This document shows, piece after piece, positions 50,372-58,648 of a stretch of DNA of 64,000 nucleotides. The position numbers were made by a program, and so were the translations under genes. Each line of letters begins with the position of its first letter. Position 1 is the stretch's first letter. Source of the stretch: Cereibacter sphaeroides (GTDB lineage Bacteria > Pseudomonadota > Alphaproteobacteria > Rhodobacterales > Rhodobacteraceae); NCBI GenBank assembly GCA_003243455.1, contig QFQS01000006.1, positions 95,079 through 159,078 on the forward strand. Reading direction: 5' to 3'. Under the pieces are notes generated by a model. The model was not told the DNA's origin. It was given only the letters and a program-made list of their open reading frames with translations, and did no database searches.

Positions 50372-50875
50372 TTAGTCTCCCTCATACAATATGAAGGCTA
50401 GTCCGTTGGGCCTTGAGTAGACTTGGAAAATACCCCCCTCTGCTCTTCTCCACCATCCACCAGACACAGCAGCCGCAGTCCGCAAACTGCCATACGTCTG
50501 CTCTCCCAGCTCTTCTTCACAAAGATACCACTGCTCGAAGATATCGCTAAGGCTTGGATCTGGAGTGGGCCTCCAATCCCCGCCAAAAGAATAGAATGAG
50601 CTGTCTAACTTGACGTCCTCAACGGGTTTCGGCGCCGGCGGCTCGAAGGGCGCCTCTACGGAGAGTTCAACAATCGCGTAGCTACAGCCGATACCGGTGG
50701 TGAACCAGCGCCGCGAGCCAAGCACCCTATCGTAGTGCACGACATCGTCGAATAGGCGCTTTGCATAAAAATAGTTATCCACCCAAAATCCCGCGCGCCA
50801 TATGCCATGAAGCAAAACGGGCATCCCAATGAGGATGCCCGCTGCAAGAAGAACCAGCTTTTTCCAAAGTGCCAA
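50372..50875 (-). CDS. Hypothetical membrane-anchored protein (167 aa)
   Basis: The product has 167 residues with one N-terminal hydrophobic segment (about 5-27, LVLLAAGILIGMPVLLHGIW), then a soluble part with several Trp and Tyr and two or three cysteines. No family was recognised. GC content is lower than that of its neighbours. It starts 3 bases after the clpX stop on the same strand, so it could be transcribed with clpX. Confidence 0.62.
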   Translation of the reverse strand: MALWKKLVLLAAGILIGMPVLLHGIWRAGFWVDNYFYAKRLFDDVVHYDRVLGSRRWFTTGIGCSYAIVELSVEAPFEPPAPKPVEDVKLDSSFYSFGGDWRPTPDPSLSDIFEQWYLCEEELGEQTYGSLRTAAAVSGGWWRRAEGGIFQVYSRPNGLAFILYEGD

Positions 50876-50878
50876 GGA

Positions 50879-52147
50879 TTACCCCGCCGAGGCCTTTTCC
50901 TTGCCCTTCGGTGCCTCGGTGAAGATCAGCAGCGGTTTGGCGCTGTTCTTCACGGCTTCCTCGTTCACCACGACCTCTTCGACGCCGTCCATGCCGGGCA
51001 GTTCGAACATCGTGTCGAGCAGGATGTCTTCCATGATCGACCGCAGGCCGCGGGCGCCGGTCTTGCGCTTGATCGCGCGTTTGGCGATGGCCGAGAGTGC
51101 GTCGGCGGCAAAAGTCAGCTTGACGCCCTCGATCTCGAACAGGCGCTGGTACTGCTTGACCAAGGCGTTCTTCGGCTCGGTCAGGATCGTCACCAACGCC
51201 GCCTCGTCAAGGTCGGTCAGGGTGGCGATGACCGGCAAACGCCCGACGAATTCGGGGATCAGGCCGAATTTCAGCAGGTCTTCCGGCTCCAGCTCCATGA
51301 ACAGCTCGCCCGCGCCGCGTGCGTCGGGGTCCTTGACCTCGGCGCCGAAACCAATGCCCGATCCCTTGTTGCGCTGTGCAATGATCTTTTCCAGACCGGC
51401 GAAGGCGCCGCCGCAGATGAACAGGATGTTGGTCGTGTCCACCTGCAGGAATTCCTGTTGCGGGTGCTTGCGGCCGCCTTGGGGCGGAACGCTGGCAACG
51501 GTGCCTTCCATGATCTTCAAGAGCGCCTGCTGCACCCCTTCCCCGCTGACGTCGCGGGTGATCGAGGGGTTGTCGGACTTGCGGGTGATCTTGTCGACCT
51601 CGTCGATATAGACAATGCCGCGCTGCGCGCGTTCGACGTTGTATTCGGAGGCCTGGAGCAGTTTCAGGATGATGTTTTCGACATCCTCACCGACATAGCC
51701 GGCCTCGGTCAGCGTCGTGGCATCGGCCATGGTGAAGGGCACGTCGAGGATGCGGGCGAGCGTCTGCGCCAGCAGCGTCTTGCCGCAGCCGGTCGGGCCG
51801 ATCAGCAGGATGTTGGACTTCGACAATTCGATGTCGGTCTTGGACGAATGGTTCAGCCGCTTGTAGTGGTTGTGAACCGCGACCGAGAGCACGCGCTTGG
51901 CGTGGATCTGGCCGATCACGTAATCGTCCAGCACCTTGCAGATTTCGCGCGGGGTCGGCACGCCGTCCGAGGATTTCAGGCCCGAGGATTTGGTTTCCTC
52001 GCGGATGATGTCCATGCACAGCTCGACGCATTCGTCGCAGATGAACACGGTCGGTCCCGCGATCAGCTTGCGCACCTCGTGCTGGCTTTTGCCGCAGAAA
52101 GAACAGTAAAGAGTATTCTTGCTGTCGCTGCCCGAGTTATTCGCCAT
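50879..52147 (-). CDS. clpX: ATP-dependent Clp protease ATP-binding subunit ClpX
   Basis: The product has 422 residues from the MANNSGSD start; a start 15 bases upstream is less typical. The N-terminal C4 zinc finger is CSFCGKSQHEV...FICDECVELC. Walker A GPTGCGKTLLAQ (about 120), Walker B VYIDEVDKI (about 182) and the RxxIGF-type pore loop region are present. It unfolds substrates for ClpP. A stem-loop separates it from clpP upstream. Confidence 0.96.
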   Translation of the reverse strand: MANNSGSDSKNTLYCSFCGKSQHEVRKLIAGPTVFICDECVELCMDIIREETKSSGLKSSDGVPTPREICKVLDDYVIGQIHAKRVLSVAVHNHYKRLNHSSKTDIELSKSNILLIGPTGCGKTLLAQTLARILDVPFTMADATTLTEAGYVGEDVENIILKLLQASEYNVERAQRGIVYIDEVDKITRKSDNPSITRDVSGEGVQQALLKIMEGTVASVPPQGGRKHPQQEFLQVDTTNILFICGGAFAGLEKIIAQRNKGSGIGFGAEVKDPDARGAGELFMELEPEDLLKFGLIPEFVGRLPVIATLTDLDEAALVTILTEPKNALVKQYQRLFEIEGVKLTFAADALSAIAKRAIKRKTGARGLRSIMEDILLDTMFELPGMDGVEEVVVNEEAVKNSAKPLLIFTEAPKGKEKASAG

Positions 52148-52241
52148 CGTCGTCCTCTGCATGGGCGGGCCGAACGGGGGTCCGATCCGCCATCTGATTG
52201 GAAAGTCTAGGACGAAGCCCGCGCCTTCACAATGTCAAATC

Positions 52242-52270
52242 ATGCACCGGAAGGTTCACATCCGGTGCAT
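52242..52270 (-). terminator. Stem-loop between clpP and clpX
   Basis: A 10-bp perfect stem (ATGCACCGGA with TCCGGTGCAT) encloses a 9-base loop. Read on the minus strand it is followed by GATTTGACATT. It lies 6 bases past the clpP stop and could attenuate read-through into clpX. Confidence 0.5.
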
Positions 52271-52275
52271 CGCTG

Positions 52276-52908
52276 TCACTTGGCCGGATCGTCGGCCTTG
52301 CCACGGTTTTCAAGCACTTCGTCGATCAGGCCCCAGGCTTTTGCCTCTTCCGGCGACATGAAGTTGTCGCGCTCAAGCGCCGCCTCGACCGCCTCGATCG
52401 GCTGCCCGGTGTGGCGGACGTAAATCTCGTTCAGGCGATCTTTCAGCTTCTGGGTTTCCCGGGCGTGAATCATGATGTCCGTCGCCTGGCCCTGGTAGCC
52501 GCCGGAAGGTTGATGGACCATGATGCGCGAGTTCGGAGTGGAGAAGCGCATTCCCTTCTCGCCCGCGGTCAGCAGAAGCGAGCCCATCGAGGCCGCCTGA
52601 CCAATGACCAGGGTCGAAACCTTGGGCTTGATGTACTGCATCGTGTCGTAGATCGACAGGCCAGAGGTGACGACGCCGCCGGGGCTGTTGATGTACATCG
52701 AGATTTCCTTGGACGGGTTTTCCGATTCAAGGAACAGAAGCTGCGCGCAGATCAGCGACGACATGCCGTCATGCACCGGGCCAGAGAGGAAGATGATCCG
52801 CTCTTTCAGCATGCGCGAGTAGATATCGTAGGCGCGTTCCCCACGGCTGGTCTGTTCGACCACCATCGGGACGAGCGTGTTCATGTAGTGATCGATCGGG
52901 TCTCTCAT
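52276..52908 (-). CDS. clpP: ATP-dependent Clp protease proteolytic subunit ClpP
   Basis: The ATG at 52908 gives 210 residues, the normal length; the frame is open upstream without support. The catalytic Ser is in GQAASMGSLLL (about 100) and His in RIMVHQPSGGYQG (about 125), with the following Asp region present. It forms the proteolytic barrel used by ClpX and ClpA. clpX follows after 128 bases. Confidence 0.96.
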   Translation of the reverse strand: MRDPIDHYMNTLVPMVVEQTSRGERAYDIYSRMLKERIIFLSGPVHDGMSSLICAQLLFLESENPSKEISMYINSPGGVVTSGLSIYDTMQYIKPKVSTLVIGQAASMGSLLLTAGEKGMRFSTPNSRIMVHQPSGGYQGQATDIMIHARETQKLKDRLNEIYVRHTGQPIEAVEAALERDNFMSPEEAKAWGLIDEVLENRGKADDPAK

Positions 52909-53055
52909 GTCGGGCTGCCTTGCGTCTGACGGATCAACTGTCGTCGGGATGGCTTGAGTCTTAGTGACGCCCGCGGGGGGCTGCAAGGGGCGCACCCCAG
53001 ATATCGCGGTCAGCGTGCCGCAAGGGACGGACGGGTTGATGAGGGATCGGGCAGG

Positions 53056-53172
53056 ATCAGAAATGCGACCCGCGTTTCCCCGCCCGTAGTGCGACGTTGC
53101 ATCCGCAAAGAGATGTGAGAGGCTTTGGGCCACCGGCCCGTGCAACTCGATCTGCATCGCGTGGCGAAGGCG
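53056..53172 (+). repeat. Dispersed intergenic repeat family 2, copy 1 (short form)
   Basis: It shares CGCGTTTCCCCGCCCG (53071-53086) and then GGCTTTGGG.-ACCGGCC, GCAACTC and TGGCGAAG blocks in the same order with 58428-58620. It lacks the central palindromic block of about 60 bases seen in that copy. Confidence 0.6.
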
Positions 53173-53183
53173 ATGGCCTTCGC
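53164..53183 (-). terminator. Stem-loop after selO
   Basis: An 8-bp stem GCGAAGGC/GCCTTCGC with a 4-base loop lies 25 bases beyond the selO stop on the minus strand. No clear T run follows. Confidence 0.4.
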
Positions 53184-53207
53184 AAGATCATCAACGCGGC
53201 TTTAGGC

Positions 53208-54710
53208 TCAGGTGCCGCAGAAGGTTCGGAAGCCGTCGGAGAAGCCCGCGGGCGGCGGCAGGACAAACGCCTCACGACCGGCCACTTCGTCAAAAGGCGC
53301 CGTGATCGCCGCAAGCAAGGCATCGAAGGGGCCGAGGTTATTGTCATCGACAGCGGCTGAGAGCGCTTCCTCGACCTTGTGGTTGCGCGGGATGACAATG
53401 GGGTTAACGCGATCCATCAGCGCCGCGCGTTCGGCCGCGGGTAGAGGTTCGCGCGCTGTCCGGGTGGTCCAGTCGGCGAGCCAGCCGTCCGCTGCCGTAG
53501 GTTCCGCGAACTGCAGGCGGAAGGCCGTGGTGTCGCCGCGCGCGGCTTGCGAGAGGCGACGGAAGGTCAGCGTGAAATCCGCTTCCTGTTCCTGCATGAC
53601 TGTCAGCAGCCGGTTCACCAGGTCGGAATCGCCGTCCTCCGCCGTGGACAGCCCCAGCTTGGCGCGCATCCGGGCCAACCAGTGCGCATCGTATTGCGCG
53701 GAATAGGCGCGCAAAACCTCTGTCGCCATCGCAATGGCCTGGTCGGTGTCGGCATCGATCAGCGGCAGAAGCGCCTCGGCAAAGCGGGCGAGGTTCCACT
53801 GGCCGATGGCGGGCTGGTTGCCATAGGCGTAGCGGCCCTGCTGGTCTATGGAGCTGAAGACCGTTGCCGGGTCATAGGCATCCATGAAGGCGCAAGGGCC
53901 GTAGTCGATGGTCTCGCCCGAAACCGTCATGTTGTCGGTATTCATCACGCCGTGGATGAAGCCGATCGACATCCATTGCGCGATCAGCGCAGCCTGCGCC
54001 CCCGCGACGGCGGCGAGCAGCGACAAGGCAGGCGTCTCGCTGTCCGACAGGGTCGGATAGTGGCGGGCAATGGTATAGGCGACGAGTTGGCGCAGCTTGT
54101 CGACCTCTTGCCGGGCCGCGGAGAACTGGAAGGTGCCGACGCGGATATGGCTGGCGGCGACGCGGGTCAGCACCGCGCCCAGAAGCGCGCGTTCGCGCTG
54201 CACCATCTCTCCGGTCGTGACTGCGGCCAGCGCTCGCGTGGTCGGCACACCCAGCGCATACATCGCCTCGCCGATCAGATATTCGCGCAGGACGGGGCCG
54301 AGGGTTGCCTTGCCGTCGCCTCGCCGGGCGAAGGGCGTGGCACCAGAGCCTTTCAGCGCGATGTCGCGGCGGTTGCCATTGCGGTCAATGACCTCGCCCA
54401 AAAGCAGAGCGCGGCCATCGCCCAGTTGCGGGGAAAAGCCGCCGAACTGATGCCCGGCATAAGCCTGGGCGATGGGATGCGCCCCTTCAGGCACGGAGTT
54501 GCCCGAGAAGATGGCCGCGCCCGTCGCACCCGAAAGCGCTTCGGGATCAAGGCCCAACTCCAGCGCCAGCGCGTCGTTCAGGCGCAGCAGTTTGGGACTG
54601 GGCGCCTCTGCCGCCTTCCAGTCCAGCGAGAAGCCGGAAAGATCGCGGACATAAGTATTGTCGAACCGGAAGCCCGGTTCGACCTGTGACTTATGCGCGC
54701 CATCGGCCAT
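53208..54710 (-). CDS. selO: SelO/YdiU-type protein adenylyltransferase
   Basis: The product has 500 residues. It has the pseudokinase SelO motifs: GHQFGGFSPQLGDGRALLLGE, LKGSGATPFARRGDGKATLG and the N-terminal YVRDL block, and ends in FRTFCGT with the conserved terminal cysteine. SelO transfers AMP to Ser/Thr/Tyr of target proteins and affects redox homeostasis. The gene starts 4 bases after the msrA stop, so the two redox-repair genes are probably one operon. Confidence 0.93.
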   Translation of the reverse strand: MADGAHKSQVEPGFRFDNTYVRDLSGFSLDWKAAEAPSPKLLRLNDALALELGLDPEALSGATGAAIFSGNSVPEGAHPIAQAYAGHQFGGFSPQLGDGRALLLGEVIDRNGNRRDIALKGSGATPFARRGDGKATLGPVLREYLIGEAMYALGVPTTRALAAVTTGEMVQRERALLGAVLTRVAASHIRVGTFQFSAARQEVDKLRQLVAYTIARHYPTLSDSETPALSLLAAVAGAQAALIAQWMSIGFIHGVMNTDNMTVSGETIDYGPCAFMDAYDPATVFSSIDQQGRYAYGNQPAIGQWNLARFAEALLPLIDADTDQAIAMATEVLRAYSAQYDAHWLARMRAKLGLSTAEDGDSDLVNRLLTVMQEQEADFTLTFRRLSQAARGDTTAFRLQFAEPTAADGWLADWTTRTAREPLPAAERAALMDRVNPIVIPRNHKVEEALSAAVDDNNLGPFDALLAAITAPFDEVAGREAFVLPPPAGFSDGFRTFCGT

Positions 54711-54714
54711 CGTC

Positions 54715-55224
54715 TCAGGCCGCGCGACGCGGCAGTTTCCAGTTCGGCCGCACGAAATGGCAGGTGTAGCCGTTCGGAATACGCGCGAGGTAGTCCTGAT
54801 GCTCTGGCTCGGCCTGCCAGAAGTCGCCCGCCGGTTTCACCTCGGTCACGACCTTGCCCGGCCACAGGCCGGAGGCATCGACGTCGGCGATGGTGTTTTC
54901 AGCTTCAAGCCGCTGCTCCTCGCTCAGGTAGTAGATACCGGACCGATAGGATGCGCCTCGGTCATTGCCCTGGCGGTCAACCGTGGTGGGATCGTGAATC
55001 TGGAAGAAAAATTCGAGGATGTTGCGATAGGTGGCCCTGGCCGGATCGAAGACTATCTCAATGCCCTCGGCATGGGTGCCATGGTTGCGATAGGTCGCGT
55101 TCGCGATGTCGCCGCCCGTGTAGCCCACGCGCGTCCTAACTACGCCCGGCATTTTGCGGATCAGATCCTGCATGCCCCAGAAGCAGCCTCCGGCGAGGAT
55201 CGCGGTTTCCAGTTTTTCGGTCAT
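54715..55224 (-). CDS. msrA: Peptide-methionine (S)-S-oxide reductase MsrA
   Basis: The ATG at 55224 has GGAG 7 bases upstream and gives 169 residues; the upstream frame to 55338 has no family match. The catalytic Cys is in LAGGCFWGMQDL (about residue 13), followed by GYTGG and the C-terminal part. It repairs oxidised methionines. It precedes selO. Confidence 0.95.
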   Translation of the reverse strand: MTEKLETAILAGGCFWGMQDLIRKMPGVVRTRVGYTGGDIANATYRNHGTHAEGIEIVFDPARATYRNILEFFFQIHDPTTVDRQGNDRGASYRSGIYYLSEEQRLEAENTIADVDASGLWPGKVVTEVKPAGDFWQAEPEHQDYLARIPNGYTCHFVRPNWKLPRRAA

Positions 55225-55452
55225 CTGCATCTCCAACTGGTAATCTGGGCTATAGATGGCATCGGGCATGGCATTTGTCCAAGGGCGGCGAAGAATTTGA
55301 TCGGCGTTGCCGTCGCGCATCGTGACGGAACGGCGCAAGGGCAGCCGGGTGGTTTGTGTTTCGACGATCCACTATGTAAGTGCGTAAGCAAGTACTGACT
55401 TAAGTTTCGCGGCCTTGCCGCGTGCCTTTCACTCTGAGGTCCCTGAACCCTG

Positions 55453-57252
55453 ATGTTCACCTTCATCGAGAACACCATCGAGCGGTTCATCCCCGCCCTG
55501 AAGGAAAAGGATCTCTGGCGCCTGATGCGCGAGAACTTGCACGAGCAGCGCAAGCTGTACATCATCGCCGTTGTCGCCATGTTCATGGTGGCTGCGACCA
55601 CTTCGTCGGTCGCCTGGATCATGCGCTATATTGTCGATGCGATGACCATTCCCGACAATCAGGGCATGGTCCTGATGGTAGCTGCGGGCGTCGCCGTCAT
55701 CTTCACGCTGAAGGGGATGGCGACCTACATTCAGACGATCGCGCTGACGCGGGCAGGAAACCGCATTGTCGCGCATCAGCAGATCAAGCTTTACGACAAG
55801 TTGCTGCGGCAGGGCGTTTCCTTCTTCAACCTGACGGAATCGTCTGACCTTCTGATGCGGGTCACGCAGTCGGCGCAGGCCGCGCGGATGATCATCGACC
55901 TGCTCGTCACGTCCTTTGTGCGCGACCTGCTGACACTGATCGGCCTGTTGACCGTCATGTTCTATCAACAGCCCGTGCTTTCATCCGTCTCGATCCTTAT
56001 CGGGCCGGTGGCAATCTTCGGAATTCGTCTGCTCTTGCAAAAAGTCCGCAAGATCATGGAGCAGGAGATGGCCTCGCTGAGCGAGATCATCAAGGTGATC
56101 CAGGAGACATCGACCGGCATCCGCATCATCAAGGCATTCGCGCTGGAAGAGCGCATGGCGAGCCGGATGAACAAGGCGGTGCGCGAGGTTGAAAAGCGGT
56201 CCAACGCCATCTCGCGGCTGGAAGCGATCACCAGCCCGCTGATGGATACGCTGTCGGGCTTTGCGATTGCCGCTGTCGTGGCGCTGAGTGCTGTGCAGAT
56301 TTTCGGCGTGCAGGGGACGACGCCTGGGCAGCTTATGTCCTTTGTCACCGCACTTCTGATGGCCTATGAACCCGCCAAGCGTCTGTCGCGGATGCGCATC
56401 ACCATAGAATCCGGCATGGTCGGCGTGCGGATGATGTTCGGCCTGCTGGATCAGCCAGAGACGCTGGCGGAACATCCCGATCCGGTGACGATGCAGCCGG
56501 GACCGGGGCGTATCGTGTTCGATCATGTCTCGTTCGAATACGGCAAGGAACGCCCGGTGATCCGTGACATGTCGATTGCCTTCGAGGCTGGAAAGACCAC
56601 GGCGCTGGTCGGTCCTTCTGGGGGGGGAAAGTCCACCATCCTGAACCTGATCCTGCGGCTTTACGATCCGAACAGCGGCGCGGTTCGGATCGACGGGGTT
56701 GATATCAAGACGGCGAGTTTTGCCTCGCTGCGCGACAAAATTTCATTCGTGGGGCAAGATACCTTCCTATTCTCAGCCACGATTGCTGAGAACATCCGAT
56801 TTGGCTCTCCCGGTGCGACCGAGGAAGATGTCATCGAAGCCTGCAAGGCTGCGAATGCGCATGAGTTCATCGAGACGATGCAGCATGGCTATTACACCCA
56901 AGTGGGTGAGAATGGGGCCTTCCTGTCGGGTGGGCAGAAGCAGCGACTGGCCATTGCGCGCGCAATCCTGCGGAACGCGCCGATCCTGCTTTTGGACGAG
57001 GCGACGAGTGCGCTCGACAGCCGGTCGGAGGCGCTGGTTCAGGACGCAATCCAGCGGCTGACCAGGGACCGGACCACTGTCGTCATTGCCCACCGCCTTT
57101 CGACAGTGCTAGGGGCCGACAAGATCTGCGTGATCGACCAGGGGACGCTGGCCGAAGAGGGGACAGTCAACGCCCTGCTGTCGCGCGGCGGCATGTTCCG
57201 CGGCCTTTATGACCAGCAGTTCGGCGCTGCCGACAAGCGCAACACCGCCTGA
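55453..57252 (+). CDS. ABC transporter with fused membrane and ATPase domains (MsbA-like)
   Basis: The product has 599 residues. Six transmembrane helices occupy about 30-320, then an ATPase domain with Walker A GPSGGGKST (about 390), signature LSGGQKQRLAIARAIL (about 495) and Walker B ILLLDEATSALDS (about 517). It is in the MsbA/lipid-A-exporter type of half-transporter. It is followed after 3 bases by a UDP-GlcNAc 2-epimerase, so a role in LPS or glycolipid export is likely. It acts as a homodimer in the inner membrane. Confidence 0.87.
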   Translation: MFTFIENTIERFIPALKEKDLWRLMRENLHEQRKLYIIAVVAMFMVAATTSSVAWIMRYIVDAMTIPDNQGMVLMVAAGVAVIFTLKGMATYIQTIALTRAGNRIVAHQQIKLYDKLLRQGVSFFNLTESSDLLMRVTQSAQAARMIIDLLVTSFVRDLLTLIGLLTVMFYQQPVLSSVSILIGPVAIFGIRLLLQKVRKIMEQEMASLSEIIKVIQETSTGIRIIKAFALEERMASRMNKAVREVEKRSNAISRLEAITSPLMDTLSGFAIAAVVALSAVQIFGVQGTTPGQLMSFVTALLMAYEPAKRLSRMRITIESGMVGVRMMFGLLDQPETLAEHPDPVTMQPGPGRIVFDHVSFEYGKERPVIRDMSIAFEAGKTTALVGPSGGGKSTILNLILRLYDPNSGAVRIDGVDIKTASFASLRDKISFVGQDTFLFSATIAENIRFGSPGATEEDVIEACKAANAHEFIETMQHGYYTQVGENGAFLSGGQKQRLAIARAILRNAPILLLDEATSALDSRSEALVQDAIQRLTRDRTTVVIAHRLSTVLGADKICVIDQGTLAEEGTVNALLSRGGMFRGLYDQQFGAADKRNTA

Positions 57253-57255
57253 GCC

Positions 57256-58377
57256 ATGACCCGGCGCATCCTTTTCGTTACCGGCACGAGGGCCGACTTC
57301 GGCAAGCTGGAGCCTCTTGCTGCCGCTGCGCGCGACGCAGGGATGGAGGTGGCCTTTTTCGTCACCGGCATGCACCTGATGGAGCGTTATGGGCTCACCA
57401 AGCTGGAGGTCGCGAAGTTCGGCGGCGCTCAGGTGTTCGAGTTCCAGAACCAGCGCGACGGCGATCCGCAGGATATGATCCTGGCCAAGACGGTGGTCGG
57501 CTTTTCAGATTTCCTGACCGAGCATCGGCCCGATCTGATGGTGGTCCACGGCGACCGGATCGAGGCGCTGGCCTGTGCGCTGGTGGCTGCGACCAACTAC
57601 ATTCGCTCGGCGCATGTCGAGGGTGGCGAGGTGTCCGGGACCATCGACGAGGTGTTCCGTCACTGCAACACCAAGCTCGCGACGCATCATTTTGTCAGTT
57701 CGGAAGAAGCCGCCGCCCGTGTGATGGCCTTGGGGGAACCGAGGGAGTCGATCCATGTCATTGGTTCACCGGAGCTGGATTTCCATTCGCAGGCTTCAGG
57801 CGTCGGCATCGCCGAGGTGAAGGCGCATTACGGGATTCCGTTCGATGACTATGGCATCTGCGTTTTCCATCCCGTGACCTCTGAAGCAGAGACTATGGGG
57901 GACCAGGCCGGCGCGCTGTTCGGGGCGCTGGCGGCGTCGGGTCGGGACTTCGTGGTGATTGCACCGAACAACGATCCGGGATCGGATGCGATCTTTGACG
58001 TGATCGAGAAGCTGCCGAAAGATCGGTTCCGTCTGCTGCCATCTATGCGGTTCGCGCATTTCTCGGAACTGATGAAGAACGCTTCGGCCATGGTTGGCAA
58101 TTCCAGCGCGGGCGTGCGCGAGGCGCCATTCCTTGGCGTGCCGTCTTTGGACATCGGGACGCGGCAGACCAATCGCGCCTCGGCGCCGTCGATCTTTACG
58201 GCTTCGGCGGATGATCGGGGGGCGATCGAGGCGTTCCTGCGCGATCAATGGGGCAAGGCGCACATCCGCCATACCGCCTTCGGCGAGGGCCGCGCGGCGG
58301 ACCGCTTCGTGCGGGTGATGAGCGATCCGGCCTTCTGGGAGCGGGGACTGCAGAAGCAGTTCAGTGATGTTGGGTAG
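57256..58377 (+). CDS. UDP-N-acetylglucosamine 2-epimerase (NeuC/LegG-like)
   Basis: The product has 373 residues in the GT-B epimerase fold. Motifs are FVTGTRADFGKLEPL (residues 7-21), VVHGDRIEALACAL (about 94), HVEGGEVSGTIDEVFRH (about 116) and NSSAGVREAPFLG (about 278). The GTRADFGKL opening is the hydrolysing NeuC/LegG type that yields N-acetylmannosamine from UDP-GlcNAc, a nonulosonic-acid precursor. It lies in an operon with the MsbA-like gene. Confidence 0.87.
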   Translation: MTRRILFVTGTRADFGKLEPLAAAARDAGMEVAFFVTGMHLMERYGLTKLEVAKFGGAQVFEFQNQRDGDPQDMILAKTVVGFSDFLTEHRPDLMVVHGDRIEALACALVAATNYIRSAHVEGGEVSGTIDEVFRHCNTKLATHHFVSSEEAAARVMALGEPRESIHVIGSPELDFHSQASGVGIAEVKAHYGIPFDDYGICVFHPVTSEAETMGDQAGALFGALAASGRDFVVIAPNNDPGSDAIFDVIEKLPKDRFRLLPSMRFAHFSELMKNASAMVGNSSAGVREAPFLGVPSLDIGTRQTNRASAPSIFTASADDRGAIEAFLRDQWGKAHIRHTAFGEGRAADRFVRVMSDPAFWERGLQKQFSDVG

Positions 58378-58427
58378 GTTGAGGCCGCACTCGGGCGTTT
58401 CAGACATTACGCCCATGCCGGGCCGGG

Positions 58428-58620
58428 CGGGACCAGAAACGCGATCCGCGTTTCCCCGCCCGCAGCGCGGCGTCTCACCCAGACCATTTCCGCAGAAAGA
58501 CAACGGAGGCCAGCGCCCGTCCCGGCGGGTGAGAAGCGCCCGCCATCGGCGGGGCGAGCGCTGGCCGGTGGCTTTGGGCTACCGGCCAGGCGCAACTCCG
58601 ATGACCTCGCATGGCGAAGT
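58428..58620 (+). repeat. Dispersed intergenic repeat family 2, copy 2 (long form with internal palindrome)
   Basis: It has the same ordered blocks as copy 1 at 53056-53172, plus about 60 extra bases (58505-58568) bounded by the inverted repeats GGCCAGCGC (58508-58516) and GCGCTGGCC (58558-58566). A second hairpin, GGCCGGT/ACCGGCC, spans 58563-58587. No coding frame fits both copies. Confidence 0.6.
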
Positions 58621-58647
58621 CACCTGCCTACGCCAGGGGGGCAGGTG
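58621..58647 (+). promoter_or_regulatory. Hairpin covering the ribosome binding site of the first GT30 gene
   Basis: CACCTGCC (58621-58628) pairs with GGCAGGTG (58640-58647). The 3' arm contains the only Shine-Dalgarno-like AGGTG for the ATG at 58649, so folding would hide it. This suggests translational control or a cost to expression. Confidence 0.5.
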
Positions 58648-58648
58648 A

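Larger units (their letters stand above)
52909..53207. other. Intergenic region upstream of clpP
   Basis: These 299 bases contain the clpP promoter region, repeat family 2 copy 1 and a stem-loop near the selO stop. No coding frame with family support was seen. Confidence 0.5.
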
